From the NCBI RefSeq assembly GCF_902713425.1, contig NC_081223.1:516001-580000 (forward strand): a stretch of 64,000 nt of DNA. The letters run 5' to 3'. A program made the translations under genes and the position numbers. Under the pieces are notes generated by a model, which was not told the origin of the DNA, did no database searches, and saw only the letters and a list, made by a program, of their open reading frames with translations. Shown here one piece after another: positions 47,613-61,188 of this stretch; the first letter of the stretch is position 1; every line of letters begins with the position of its first letter. This DNA comes from Acipenser ruthenus. Its lineage: Eukaryota > Chordata > Actinopteri > Acipenseriformes > Acipenseridae.

Positions 47613-47628
47613 GGCTCTTAAAAGAGCC
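47613..47628 (-). terminator. Histone 3' stem-loop (first H4)
   Basis: GGCTCT-TTTA-AGAGCC on the minus strand, followed by a TTTAAAGAG-type downstream element. Confidence 0.9.
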
Positions 47629-47657
47629 TTTGTGTTCGTGTCCTTGTGTCCAAATCT

Positions 47658-47972
<315 letters not shown>

Positions 47973-48129
47973 CTAGATCCGTATTATAAAAATAAGACAA
48001 TACTTGAAACGAGGGCTGAGGTTCTATTACATACTCGCAGACCGGACCTGATTGAAAAAGAAGCCAGCAAAGAAGAGCACGCACACATTAGACCCGCCCA
48101 CCACTGAGCCGTGACTGTGAGCGCGTGTT

Positions 48130-48850
48130 AACCACCAAACTGCTGACTCGCATTCCCTGCATAGTGTTGCTGATTAACAACGCGAATGTGAATGTATTTA
48201 TGGAAATGTCCTTTAACCTGATTCCAAATAAGTTTTTACACATTGTTTTCCAACATAATGGTTATGTATTTCCCTGCGTATTGCAGTTGTATTTCTGCAG
48301 AGGCAAACACACAGTGGAAAACATAACCTTTTTTCCTCACCAGGAGGCAGAGGTGGCATTGCCTATGAAATACACTACTAATGAAATATTTAAACTACTC
48401 AGAGAATGCTGTGCTGATGCCAGGGTACTTACATTGTTGCAACAAGTGTGGGTCAGGGATGAAGAGAAATACAATTCAACAAAGTAATTCTCCCAATCGA
48501 TTACAAGGGGATGATCCGGCAGAACGTGCTGCAGTGTGTTAACCGCACCGCACATAAAGGTGATTAAATGTCCAGTTTTACAATCTTCACGCTTCAAACT
48601 TAAGTTGTGTTTGCCTAGCTTTCTCGTTTGTGAAACCAATCATACAGTTACTTTAAATAATACAATTGTCATCTTATATTCAAAAAAATCTAGCTAAGTA
48701 CAGAGCGAGCAGTTTGGTTTCGCTGGAGGATAGTGCAGTTTTGGTCACCTGAATTAAAAATGCAGTAAAGGTCCTGGTTAAAGAATACGTTATATTGTAA
48801 ACACAACCCTTCTGTTTTGATACCCCCGGTTGTTTGTGTACATTTGTTCC
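48130..48850. other. Spacer between H4 and the H1 relic
   Basis: The first ~160 bp continues the H4 5' flank duplicated at 53,940-54,130. The rest shows no gene. Confidence 0.5.
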
Positions 48851-49335
48851 AATTTCGGGCTGTCTGTGGCGGCGCTCAAGAAGATCCTGCAGGCCGGCGG
48901 CTACGATGTGGAGAAGAACAACTCCCACGTCAATAGAGCCTGGTGACCAAGGAGACCCTGCTACAGACCAAGGGCACCGGCGCCTCGGGCTCCTTCAAGC
49001 TCAACAAAAAAGCAGCTGAAGCCAAGGAGAAGGCGGCCAAGAAGAAGGCAGCTCCCAAGAAACCAGCGGCAAAGAAAGCGGTTGTCAAGAAAACAACAAA
49101 AAAGGTTTCGGCAAAGAAAGCAGCGACACCCAAGAAGACTCCTACGAAAGCGAAGAAACCGAAAGCTGTAAAGAAAGCGCCCAAGAGCCCGAAGAAAGCG
49201 GCTGCCAAGCCTAAAAAGGTCGTGAAGAAGAGCCCGAAGAAAGCGAAGGCCGCGCCTAAACCTAAAAAGGTGACCAAGGCAGCTAAACCCGCAGCGAAGA
49301 AGGCGCCTCCTAAAAAGAAGCGACGATGCGACAGT
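48851..49335 (+). pseudogene. Histone H1 pseudogene
   Basis: It starts inside the globular domain ([20 protein letters not shown]) with no N-terminal tail or start codon. A small deletion and frame change follow after NNSHVN, where the family has RVKLALKSLVTK. The second frame continues [20 protein letters not shown] and a Lys/Ala/Pro-rich tail with KKSPKK and [10 protein letters not shown]. The normal stop is missing and the frame runs on. At 49345-49360 the stem-loop relic reads GGCTCT-TTTC-AGATCC, with one stem base changed. It is the only linker-histone gene here and the only histone on the plus strand. Confidence 0.9.
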
Positions 49336-49711
49336 GAACCCAAAGGCTCTTTTCAGATCCAAAACATCTTTCTAAAAGAGCAGATTGTCCTTGTAAACAC
49401 AGGGCGATGTGTGGAATGTGCTGCCGTGGAACGTGTTCCGCTTTCTCGGTGGAACAGCCCGCTCTCCTCGGCGAGCAGTCCAAGACGGTGAAACATGCCG
49501 GCGCCCCGCAGGTACAGCTGTGGACAAAGGTGTTGCATTATCTCGAATTCTATGATTGAAACACCTTTACAATAATTAATAACCTCATTTAGATCTTTTA
49601 TTTGACATGTAATCAAATAAACTACGAAATGATGTCGTAAAAGTCTATCAAAAGCCATAATGCAGTTGTACAGTATTTCGTGTTAGATTTGGAAACGTCA
49701 CATTGTTCAAT

Positions 49712-49830
49712 TCTTTTATTTTTATTATTATTTCTTAGCAGACGCCCTTAACCAGGACGACTTACAATTAAAATCTATCACATTGTGCACATTATACATG
49801 AGATCAATGACAACTGTATCTGCAATACTG
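49712..49830 (-). mobile_element. L2 LINE / SINE 3' tail
   Basis: Minus strand GTAAGTCGTCCTGGTTAAGG and GCGTCTGCTAAGAAATAATA: an L2-type 3' end, 5'-truncated. Confidence 0.7.
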
Positions 49831-49839
49831 GCAAACTAC

Positions 49840-50430
49840 AATAAACAGACTCGATTTACGATGGTCTGTTCTGTACAGCGAGATTGTTTTTATGTATTTG
49901 ACTCAATTTTATTAATGTTGCTATTTTACATATGATATAAATACTGGTTTGAACTTGTCAACTGAAAAAAACATCACCAAGCACAAACCCCATCATCCCC
50001 ACATCGCTGTCAGCCAAGATGCTAGAACAGAAACAGAACAAACTGATTCTGAGAAAAGACTCGAAGCTGTTCCTGTTACACAGCGAACAAGCTGAGCGAG
50101 TCCGAGCCGGTTCACCTCCCGAAATTCCGCCGATAATAAACGAGGCATTTCTGTGATGTTTCAGCACGTAATTAAATATAATGAGGATGAAATTGATTAA
50201 GGATATTAACGTCGTTTCTTTTACATCTGATATCAGATTTTTATTTTGGCCTAAAATGTAGCCTCTCTTTCCATCTAGATAGATTTGATGGTTTAAAAGA
50301 AACACAACGTTGGGAAGGAAAAGCGAAAAGCGCTCTTAATATAATGTGAACATGTTCCAATTGCGAAACTTACACATATAACACTTACCGTGTAAACTAC
50401 AGCTGTTTATTTAAAATTGGAATATAACAC
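49840..50430. other. Spacer between the H1 relic and H3
   Basis: No gene recognised; AT-rich with scattered short frames. Confidence 0.5.
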
Positions 50431-50445
50431 TTTCAGAGAAGTGGT

Positions 50446-50461
50446 GGCTCTTAGAAGAGCC
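50446..50461 (-). terminator. Histone 3' stem-loop (H3)
   Basis: GGCTCT-TCTA-AGAGCC on the minus strand, followed by CTCTGAAAG. Confidence 0.9.
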
Positions 50462-50495
50462 TTTGAGTTTCGCTGTATTTGAAGGGTTTTGTAGT

Positions 50496-50915
<420 letters not shown>

Positions 50916-50970
50916 CTATTACACACTATAAATAAATCTGTAAATGGCACAAGCAGCCGATACCAGAGAC

Positions 50971-51036
50971 TATATAGGAACTGAGCTGCTCTGATAGGCT
51001 ATGAGATCCGAAGGGCGGGTCTCTGTTCCTCATTGG
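50971..51036 (-). promoter_or_regulatory. H3 promoter: TATA and CCAAT
   Basis: A TATATA box at 50976-50971 and a CCAAT box at 51036-51032 (minus strand), about 65 and 130 bases before the H3 ATG. Confidence 0.7.
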
Positions 51037-51766
51037 CTATATTCCAGATTCAATGATTGATTGGAACATTTGAATTCTGCGCGCGCACATTCTGTTAAGC
51101 AGTTATTGTTTCTGAGCTGTTTGCGCCTCTTTTTTTTTTTTTTTTTTTATAAATACAGTAAAGTCATTCAGGACAACATTGCTTATCCCCAGTATAAGAA
51201 ATGCATTCCATTCAGATTAAGCAGTCTGTGTTTAAAATTGTAACGAAGAAACGCTCAATAGGCAAGCAATACTCATTTATGGCGAGTGAAAATACATAAA
51301 CCAAGCATGTACCCTTAACACTAAAGAAAATAGCCCAATTCAAAAACTATAATCAGACTTAAGACAAACAAACAAAAAACAAAATCCGGAAAATACAATT
51401 TCCTGATTGGACAGTTTTCTGGACCCAAGAGTGGGTGTATATCCCCGCAATAAAACACAAACACGGGAGGGGGTGGATTTCCAACTGGAAGCATGTTTCA
51501 AGGTAGCTCGATCGAAAACAAAGTAAAGCAGTCAATTGATATTGTATCAGATTGTCTCTTTGTAAAGAACGTGGCATTAATGTGGGATCGTGAGCTACAC
51601 GCGCTGAGGCGAGGCGTGTGTTTGATATCGCTCCAAACAGACATGGCAGCGCTGCACTGCCGCACACAAATACAAACTAACTATTTATTGCTTCAATTCT
51701 CACCATTCGGTATTTTTCAGACAAAAAAAATAAACCGATTCGATGCGCTTTTATAGAAAAGTGGGC

Positions 51767-51782
51767 GGCTCTTAAAAGAGCC
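51767..51782 (-). terminator. Histone 3' stem-loop (H2A)
   Basis: GGCTCT-TTTA-AGAGCC on the minus strand, with a purine-rich stretch downstream. Confidence 0.9.
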
Positions 51783-51822
51783 TTTGGGGGTTTATAAGAT
51801 GTAAAAGCGGCGTCCGAGTGAT

Positions 51823-52218
<396 letters not shown>

Positions 52219-52258
52219 TCAGAATATCACAACAATAAATGCGCGGCCGCTCTCCTGC

Positions 52259-52374
52259 TATTATACACACCGGCTCATTCGTGATTGGACAGAACGGTGC
52301 AATACTATTTAGAATGTTAAAAGACGTCATAGAGGATGAGGGCGTGCAGAATCTTATTGCATGCCTCTGATTGG
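52259..52374 (-). promoter_or_regulatory. H2A promoter: TATA-like and two CCAAT boxes
   Basis: A TATAATA box at 52265-52259. CCAAT boxes (minus strand) at 52288-52284 and 52374-52370. Their orientation supports transcription of H2A rather than a divergent gene. Confidence 0.6.
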
Positions 52375-52379
52375 TTGTA

Positions 52380-52915
52380 TCATTCCCTGCCCGCTGTTTC
52401 TGGTTTGGCGCTGTTCTGCTGCGGTTTGTCTTGTTTCCTCTTGGCGCGCATTTTTAAATTGGAAGACAGCTGTAACAAAATGTAACCGTTTAGAAGTGTT
52501 TAAAACCACACTGCCCTACAGTCGTGTTCGAGTTGTTATAATTCCTAGGTTTTAGTTTACAATTTAGAGTTCTGGGCACTTCAGTTAACTAGAAAGTCGA
52601 TATTGTTGACTGTCCAGTTTGTTTACATTGTGTAAAAGTAGTTATATCTGCAATGATACCAGTTTAAATTATATGTTCCAATAATTTATTTACATTATAA
52701 AACAGTTTGATTAAAACATTCCCCCCCCAAAGTACAAATAACCGAAATATCGCTGTAGATTTTTAGACCACCGTGCCTGTTTTAACTCGAGTATCCTCGG
52801 GATGAGGTTCAGTAACACAGGCTCAGATTTTTGCCCACATGAAAACATTCATAGACATCCTATCTATGGTTTCATTGAGATTATACAATGGCACGCAGTA
52901 ATACAAAATGAATAT
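52380..52915. other. Intergenic spacer
   Basis: No gene or repeat recognised. Confidence 0.5.
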
Positions 52916-52920
52916 TAACA

Positions 52921-53002
52921 CGTTGTCTGCAGGATTGGAACCTGCGCGGTGAGACCCCAATGGATTCCCAGTCCATCGTCTTACCCACTCAGCCTCGACA
53001 CC
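52921..53002 (-). pseudogene. Ser-type tRNA pseudogene with GGG anticodon
   Basis: 82 nt with the long variable arm (TTGGGGTCTCACCGCG), GATGGA/TCCAT anticodon stem and T arm (GCAGGTTCCAATCCTGC) of tRNA-Ser. The anticodon loop reads CTGGGAA, i.e. GGG, a proline anticodon. The acceptor stem halves no longer pair well, so it is probably dead. Confidence 0.7.
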
Positions 53003-53458
53003 CGCTGTATAATCCCGCGCATCTGAGCAGCGCATTCCCCCGGTGACAGGCAGCCTCCTGTTAGGAGAGCTGGAAGGGGTTTCCAGTGAACACCCCGCTA
53101 GTTCTGCGGGATCAGCAGTTTGTTAATATTAAAGTGAAGCAGCGGTGTTTTTGCTGAAGACTGTTCAAGTTTAGAACAATACCTCTTTCCCTAGTTTACA
53201 TCAACATACTACCTTAATTAAATTAGCTCGTTAATACATTATCCGTACTTTATTAATGCAAACTTTCTTTAAACAAAATAACTCTCAAAACGCATATTAT
53301 ACATACACACGTCATTGGAATTCAGAGTTTACGCAGATACATATATAAACAACATGCAGAAATATATAACCAACACCCTAACCCAAAAAGCATCTCCTCA
53401 TGTTGTAGAAAGTGAATAATTAGTAAACGGATTTAAACTCGTGCTTGATATTGTGGGT

Positions 53459-53474
53459 GGCTCTGAAAAGAGCC
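53459..53474 (-). terminator. Histone 3' stem-loop (second H4)
   Basis: GGCTCT-TTTC-AGAGCC on the minus strand, 30 bases after the stop codon. Confidence 0.9.
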
Positions 53475-53504
53475 TTTGTGTTCAAATGCAGCCGATGAAT
53501 ATCC

Positions 53505-53870
<366 letters not shown>

Positions 53871-54170
53871 CTATTACATACACGCAGACCGGACCTGATT
53901 GAAAAAGAAGTCAGCAAAGAAGAGCGCGCACACATTAGACCCGCCCACACTGTCTGTCAGCGCGTGTTAACCACCAAACTGCTGACTCGCATTCCCTGCA
54001 TAGTGTTGCTGATTAAAGAACTTTTCAATAAATGCATCTACATTCGCGTTGTTAACCTGATTCCAAATATGTTGTTTCACATTGTTTTCTTAGATAATGG
54101 TTATGCATTTCCCTGCGTATTGCAGTTGTACTTCTGCATTTCTGCAGAGGCAAACACATGTTTACACATG

Positions 54171-54173
<3 letters not shown>

Positions 54174-54208
<35 letters not shown>
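54174..54208. repeat. (CA)n microsatellite
   Basis: Dinucleotide run upstream of the second H4 duplicate region. Confidence 0.95.
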
Positions 54209-54211
<3 letters not shown>

Positions 54212-54252
54212 ATGGGTTTCTTTTACACCGTGTTGTTGGAGTCGATGCGCTG

Positions 54253-54256
<4 letters not shown>

Positions 54257-54314
<58 letters not shown>

Positions 54315-54430
54315 TATTTCTTAGCAGACGCCCTTATCCAGGGCGACTTACAGTCATAAACAAAATACAGTCACTCTAATAAGCACATGTACTGCCCTAA
54401 GTCACGAGTAAATCCTTTACCAGCTTTGGA
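54257..54430 (-). mobile_element. (ATT)n and L2 LINE 3' end
   Basis: An ATT run at 54257-54312 is the tail of an L2 3' end on the minus strand (GTAAGTCGCCCTGGATAAGG, GCGTCTGCTAAGAAATAA). It is truncated at about 54,430. Confidence 0.8.
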
Positions 54431-54439
54431 AAAACGAAA

Positions 54440-54970
54440 CTGTGCGATCGCATCTGTCCATGCAGAATGTTTATGCTGTTCTATGTTGTTAAAGTAAATA
54501 AATGCTGTTGTATGCAAGAGTATACAAACAACACGAAACTACAATCACGTGACACACTTGCAGAAATTCAATGATAAGCAATGTGATGACGTGCAGTTGC
54601 GTATCATGACCACAACGTGTCAGTAATAGATTTTATAGTAACCCCGCGAACACAATGATGTTCCAGAACGTTATGAGAATGTTATTCAAAAGTCAGGATA
54701 ACATTAAGTCATGTTTGGGCCATCTGCGGTCCACATAATTCATGTTTTTATTTTAAGTGTGGGAGCCCTCACTCCCTAAGTTTTATTTTATTCTAATATG
54801 TATTTATGTATTTATGTATTTATGTATTCATGTATTTGTTTTATCTTATCTTATGTTAACCCCCTATGTACTGTACCACATTTTGCATGCATTATTGTGT
54901 GTATTTTGTTTGTTATCATTAAAACCTAATAAAAATGTGATAAAAAATAAATAACTATCTCTTTTTTTTA
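54440..54970. other. AT-rich DNA upstream of an orphan exon
   Basis: Contains a (TATT)n-like stretch near 54,795. I could not find a convincing 5' exon for the downstream gene here. Confidence 0.4.
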
Positions 54971-54973
54971 CAG

Positions 54974-55446
54974 ACGAAGAAGGCAGTGTCTCAATTAAAT
55001 ATGTTAATATGCAACATGAAGAAGGCATTGTGATCCACAATAAACCAGCTTCATTAAAATATAGTCCATTTGGGTTACACTTGGACAAACATGTGCCTGG
55101 AAGTCACCCTGCCATGACGATTCCTAAAATCGGAGGTTTTATAGAAATGGAAGCTGAATCTACCAAGGTAGAATTCCGTGAGATTCAATTAGAAGCCAAG
55201 GGCAGCAGTGCAGCAACATGTGCTGAAGTCAGTGCTTTGGGAACTTCTGCAATGGTCCGAGGCGAGCTGGCAAGTGCCTCTGCATCAATAGGCCCTGTAG
55301 GTGTGAAGGTTGGGCTGGGAGTTGACACAGGGGCTTCTATAGGAGTGGAGGGAATTGAGGCAAAGGTCTTGGGAACTGGGTTCTCGATTGGTCCAAAAAC
55401 GAGCATAAGTGTGCTTGGAAGTGAAGCGTCTTGCTCAGTCATGTAA
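54974..55446 (+). CDS. Terminal exon of an unrecognised Gly/Ala/Ser-rich protein gene
   Basis: Open from a good acceptor (CTTTTTTTTACAG before 54974) to TAA at 55446, entering in phase 1. It reads DEEGSVSIKYVN, then KYSPFGLHLDKHVPGSHPAM, and a C-terminal half of alternating small residues (MVRGELASASASIGPVGVKV, GLGVDTGASIGVEG, GFSIGPKTSISVLGSEAS). Alternating small and hydrophobic residues suggest beta-strand repeats. Similar Gly/Ala-rich ends occur in uncharacterised fish proteins, as far as I recall. Earlier exons were not identified, and the start codon at 55009 is probably internal. AATAAA at 55643-55648 supports this as the last exon. Confidence 0.6.
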
Positions 55447-55642
55447 CCAGTAGGAATGAAAAGCACCCTTATTATGACAGTGAACCTTTAGACAGGTGTC
55501 CTCCTTGCACTGACTGGGGTTAGTCAGTGTGTGATTGTTTGTTGCCAGAATGGATTATTAGTTTAGTTTAGTTATCTACAAGCTTCTGTTTGTTTTTCAA
55601 TATACCTTAATTTGGAGTGAAACATTGACAATGGCAGTGCTG

Positions 55643-55648
55643 AATAAA
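55643..55648 (+). terminator. Polyadenylation signal
   Basis: AATAAA about 200 bases after the stop of the Gly/Ala/Ser-rich exon. Confidence 0.55.
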
Positions 55649-55699
55649 TAAGCACTTCATACAAATTGTTATTTGACTCAATTTAAGCCTGGCTTCTAT

Positions 55700-56860
55700 T
55701 ATCTTGCTGTATACATTTTAAAGTATTTAACTACAAAATATAGAAAAAAGCATATACTGAATATATTTTATACTATTAACACTGATATTTTTTTTTCTCT
55801 GAGTTTGTATGGTGTAGCACTTTTTTCTATATCATAGCAAACTGTATTACAAGTATATACTGTATACAGTATATATTGTATTTGAGTTTGTTTTTAATTG
55901 TATAGTCTATTTTACTGTATATTTATGATGCAGGTATTCCCTCCCAGGGTAATTTATCCTGGAGTGTGGTCGCTTTAATACTGAATTTCCTGACAGGTGG
56001 ATTCTGTCCATTACCATTCTCAACAGAATACCCTGGACAGCCATGTTGAGGCCTTTTCCACACAAGTAATGTTTTGGTGCCCTCTGGTGAGCTTTCCTTG
56101 TACTTGTAAATGCGTGTATAGGATTACTATCAGCAAAAAACAAAACAAAACAACAACCTTAAATAATATTAGAAAACGAAAGATAGAATAAAGTGATAAT
56201 CTTGCCCCATTACAGAAGACACCCCCTTTCCTTTTAGTAATTAAAAAAAATAAAAAAAATAATAATGAAAGAATATAAACAAACAAACAAGGTTTATTCA
56301 TCCTGTTGATTTTCAGTTTCTTCTAGCTGGGCTCCTTATTGCACTCATTCTGTGATCTTTTTACAGTATCTGTAAATACCTCTGGTTTGTGCTAAAGCTG
56401 AAAAAAATCCATAACAGTGCTGGATTCTCTGGTTTTCAGCCAGGTGGATAAGCTACTATAGGCATATTATTACAGCCAAGGACAGGTGTCCTGGTAGGGT
56501 TAAAGCTAGCCTGCACACACAAGTAAAGTAGAGTTGATGAAATCGTACTTAATAATAACAAGAGCAAAGTCTTCGTTTGGAATCCAAAGCATATAAAGGT
56601 TCACTTCATTACTGCACTGAGTGTGGAATTGCTTTGTCCCAATCAGATCTTATTATATTGATGAGTTTCTCGAAAGCACTTCATTATTGCACTGTATGCT
56701 CTGTTCTCTGCTAATTTTCCACGGTTAAATCCTGAATCCCTGCTTCCCTTCATGTGTCAAATAATTGCTGTGTCTTGTTCTTTTCTGTGCCTCCTACAAA
56801 TATTCAGCAATTGAATTCTCTTCCAAAGTAATAATAGAAATGCAGTTTATTGATTAGAAG
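55700..56860. other. AT-rich intergenic DNA
   Basis: No gene recognised. Short palindromic TATACTGTATACAGTATA near 55,855. Confidence 0.5.
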
Positions 56861-56862
56861 CC

Positions 56863-56863
<1 letters not shown>

Positions 56864-56932
<69 letters not shown>
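56864..56932. repeat. (ATT)n microsatellite
   Basis: Trinucleotide run. Confidence 0.95.
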
Positions 56933-57079
56933 GAATGATGTATATGTTGAATAATAATATTTTAAACTAATGTTATTTGTGTGTCATATTTATCGGTATT
57001 ACTTTGAATGTATTGTTTGTGGTGTGTGTGCTCTTTAGGCAGCAAGGTGTTTGCAATGCTGTAAACAAACAGTGTACTA

Positions 57080-58935
57080 TTTTTCACCGTGTTTATTGTC
57101 TGCTTATACTCGCCCACCGCGGCTTCGGCCCTGCGTCCCCCCCGGTACACGCTACGCGCTGACCAGGTGTGTGTGTTGACCACACGGTTAGGGTCGGCAC
57201 AGTGCGTAGCGGCCTCCCTGGTGCTGCGGTACCGCGGCGCACGCATAGCCTGTGATGTTATTATCTCGGGGCACAGGTGCTTAATATAAGCGACACACGG
57301 TGCCCAGCGCCTCAGTGGTAGTGCACAACAACGCTGCACGATACGCGGTGCACTTAGTGCCCTCAGTACTCGGAGTGTGCAGTGCTCGGATCACACAGAA
57401 CACGTGTGCACGCGTGCTGATACCTGTACCACTCTAGTGTGATTACGCACGGTACGCAGTTCACGTAGATACGTTGCCTGGGACGCACAGTGCAAGCAGT
57501 GCATGTGGTGCACGTTGCGCTAATTGCGTAGGCACTGGTCAACCTAGCATATAGCTCACAGTGCTGCGCAGTACCCAGTGTAAACAGGGTACTCGGCACA
57601 AGGTGCACAATGTTAATACCCTTGCTGCAACAATAGTGGTTGTATACACTATGCTAACACTTGCCAGTGTTCGTCGCAGTGCAAGCAGTGCCTCAGTGCT
57701 AATGCACAAGGCCAGGCCTATGTCGGGGTCTCATCCCTGTATGGACATTATGGATCTCAAGGCCAAGATGACCCAGGTCCTGTCCAGGTCCCGCAGCCCC
57801 AATCGCCATACCCCCCCTCTTCCATTGGAGTGCAGGAGGGGTGGGCAGGGTCGTCTCAGCTGGTACAGGAGGACACGCTGTCTATAGCGGCCTCAGGTGA
57901 TGGGGCTTCTTTCTCCTCGGAGATGCAAGTGGGTGAGACCCTTGCCGAGGAAGAGCCTGGTTCTGAGAGTGTCTCTGAAGCCAGTACCACCCCGCTGTCC
58001 AGCTCCATTTCGGCACTCGTGGGACGTGCTGCAGCTTTCCTGCAGCTCCCCGGCCTTCCCAGATTTTTTGGAGGAGGCACGCTCCTCCTGGGACCACCTG
58101 GCCTCGGGACTCAGTGTGCTGAAGCAGGCCGCATCGCTCGCCTTCTGGTAGACTCCACCATTGCAGCCCTGGTTAAGGCCCCGCCGGTGGGTGGTCTTAT
58201 TAAAGACCCGGCGTGCCCAAACCCCCAACGCAGGGTGACGGAGACACATTTGAAGCGAGCCTACGCAGCAGAAGCGCAGGCAACTCGCTTGGCTAATACA
58301 GCTAGTGTGCTGACCACGTATTTAGATGGTGTATTGCGTGAAGCCCCACTCCCCGGGCCTGTGGCCCCGGAGTTGCGCCTCCTGTCCAGCACACTGCTGC
58401 AAGTCTCCGGTCTCCAAGGGCAAGCCCTTGGCCGGAGCCTGGGTAGCTTAGTTGTGGCTCGTAGACAGCTATGGCTTTCTCAAGCCAGGGTCCCTGATGC
58501 GGATAACTGCTTGCCATATCCCCAGGTCATACGTTTGGGCGAGCAGTGGAGGAGATTTTGCAAAGATCCCACCAGGAACGCGAGGCGTCCAGTCAGGTGG
58601 CCACATTGCTCCCTCCCCGTGCCTCTGCATGGGGTAGGTCGAGCCGCTGGCGAGCTCCCCAGACTCGGACTGTCACACGAACAGTCCCAGTCCCCACAGC
58701 TCCACTGGGTGACCTAAGGCATCGCCCTCAGGGCACACCAGCAGGTAACCGAGCCCGACAGGCAGGTAGAGGGAACGCAGGTCGTGGTCAGTCCACAAAC
58801 CAGCGTCATAGAAGATTTAGGCCAGGGCCCTAAATACTCACTCAAAATTGCCAAGCCGCGTGGGGCAAATTCTATTTCCTCTCGGCCATGAAGGTCCTTG
58901 TCCTTCCCAAACCCAAGGTGGCGTAGTCGACAAAA
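57080..58935 (+). mobile_element. DIRS-like retroelement fossil, front part
   Basis: About 600 bp of CG-rich, short-motif-rich sequence (57,080-57,680) resembles the terminal repeat of a DIRS-type element. It is followed by a region of gag-like coding similarity to about 58,850, recognisable by THLKRAYAAEAQATRLANTA and LGRSLGSLVVARRQLWLSQA. Reverse transcriptase, RNase H and tyrosine recombinase parts are absent, so this is an incomplete, broken copy. The gag-like part is still easy to read, which suggests moderate rather than great age. Confidence 0.75.
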
Positions 58936-58959
58936 TCTCTTGGTATCATACAGGTTACC

Positions 58960-61180
58960 GTGGACACCCTACCCGTGACACATACATGTAAACTACACCA
59001 CGGTGAGCAGCTCCTTCCTCCAGACACAGACCACACTGTTGTGTTTAGATGACTGGGTGTGAGGAGCCTTGTGTTAACAATGGAAGAACTGGACTGACTG
59101 GGGAGCTCACTGCTGCTGCCTATTTCAATTGTTTTAATACTGTGTTACAGTATGTGGCAGCAGTAGTGCTCTGGCTCCCTCTTGTGGTCAGTGTGAGTGA
59201 TGGCAGTGTGTGCAGCTTGGCAGGGCACTGCTGCCTCTTTCCAGAGAGGGATTCAATCAAACACTAAGTTCACAGTTTAATAGAAGAGTGGATTAGTTCT
59301 ATTCGTATATGTGTTCTAAGCGCTGCACTTCTGTTTCAATAAGTGTCACAGACAGTTCTATGAGATCTGAGCTGTGAACACAGGTGGGACTTGATAGGGT
59401 TGGGTGACTCACAGTACAGTTAGATTATCCTTCCTGTAGTTTTATGTTTAGCCTCTCAGTGCTTTCCTGCTCTCTAGGAGGGGCATTAGAAATCTGCCTG
59501 TTCAGAATGAACTGGCCCATAAGTGTTGATACATGTGTGCCAGGGAGCTGCTGCACACATAAGGAATGAAGGAGACCAGGTGGGTAACAAGGATGACACA
59601 GGAGGCAAGACAATAAAGAATAAACTGACTTTAATAACGCTGATGTGCTGATCCTGAATAAAAAATAAAAATTCATTCAGGGACTTCTGAGTTCCTCATT
59701 TAAAAATGTGTCTGAAATTGAGATAACATCATTTTTATTATTATAAGTTATAATCCAAGTCAGAAAAAGAAGACTAAAGCACCCAATCTTCCATCTATTT
59801 GAGGTGCACACCATGTTAATATATGGGTCATTCCATACCAACTCAACCAGTGCAGATTTTACTAGAAAAAATCACCTGGGGTTTTTCTGACATGCTGAGT
59901 GCAGAAACTATGGTTGTTATTTTTTTTTTTTTAATTTCTCCTTCGACCTATGACCTTGCAAGTGTCAACAAAAAATGAGAAATTATGTTGTAATCAAACT
60001 GCCATGTTTCTTCAATTTTGCATTGTCCGGAGTTATATCTAGAGAAACAAGTGGCAGGGTTTGCTTCCAGTGGCACTAGCTTGGAGCTGAGGAGTTATCA
60101 ACTTGCTTATGGGACTTGGAGTTTTTTGTTATCATAACATATTTGAGTGAATACTGCTCATTTCTCCCGAGTAATCCAGGCTGATTCAAATTCAGGATGC
60201 TCTCTAATTAAGTATGACCCCATTTTTGGGGGGTTTTGCCTGTGGGCTTCTTGCCCTGGATTGTAAGTCAAGGCGTTTCTTCACCTCTTTAAATGTTGGT
60301 GATGCCCATCGCCTGGGCCTAACTACTGTTCTCAGCTGTTGACAGGACTTGGAGACGACGTTGTAGTTTCTGGAAAAATTAGCAATAAACAAATTTCATT
60401 TTGACATTTTCTTTTACAAAGCATTTCAACTATTAAATGACACCTCTCCATGCGTCTGACATTTTCATATTGCTTAATCCTGTCCAATACAATGTGGAAT
60501 ATTTGAAGTAGTGTCCGATACATTCAGCAAAACTTTTAAGGTTCCAAGTCAGGTCTACATCAACAATTATATACAATTCTTAAGACAATTTGTTAATTCG
60601 TAATATTTTACCTCATGGTTTGACTTTTATCTTTCAAAATTTGAGTTAAGAAAAAGTTAACAAAAACAAAGACCATTTCAATGTGTTAAAATATTTGTCC
60701 TTAATTGCAACCGTATAGTAAAACCACTTACATTTCTTTTTGACTTTCTTCTTCTCTCCTCAAGCTGCCGTCTGTTCCAAATGTTGGATTTGTTGCTTTT
60801 TCTTTTTAAGGAACACCAGCAAGTTTTCATGGCAGCTAGAAAATAGAAAAGCATATTTAAATATGCATGTACCATTTTACTGTACATATATAGGCTGATA
60901 TACTGATAACACATTGAATCTCAATGTCTTTGAAATCACGTAATTCCACAACAATGTCTATTTATCAAACTGAAAAATAATGTAATTTTTTATGTTTTAA
61001 CAAACTCGAACACACACACACACAGGGAAAAGGGCAGGATGGATTGAGTTCATATCATTTACTTATGTTAAAAGTTTCATGTTAAATGTTAAAATAAAAT
61101 GTAAAATGTTTTTCTAGTTGGAGCAAGTGTGAGAATATTATTCGAAATATGTGGGGAAACAGCGCCCCCTTTCAAGCTGT
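58960..61180. other. Intergenic DNA
   Basis: No gene recognised. Short minus-strand frames near 60,250-60,900 have no domain. A-rich and T-rich runs are common. Confidence 0.5.
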
Positions 61181-61188
61181 AGGTAGAA

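Noticed and set aside
48930-49362. Long minus-strand frames across the H1 relic
   Set aside because: Shadows of the Lys/Ala-rich H1 tail.
49400-49510. CG-rich stretch after the H1 relic, suspected to be another histone piece
   Set aside because: No reading frame matches a histone; left unassigned.
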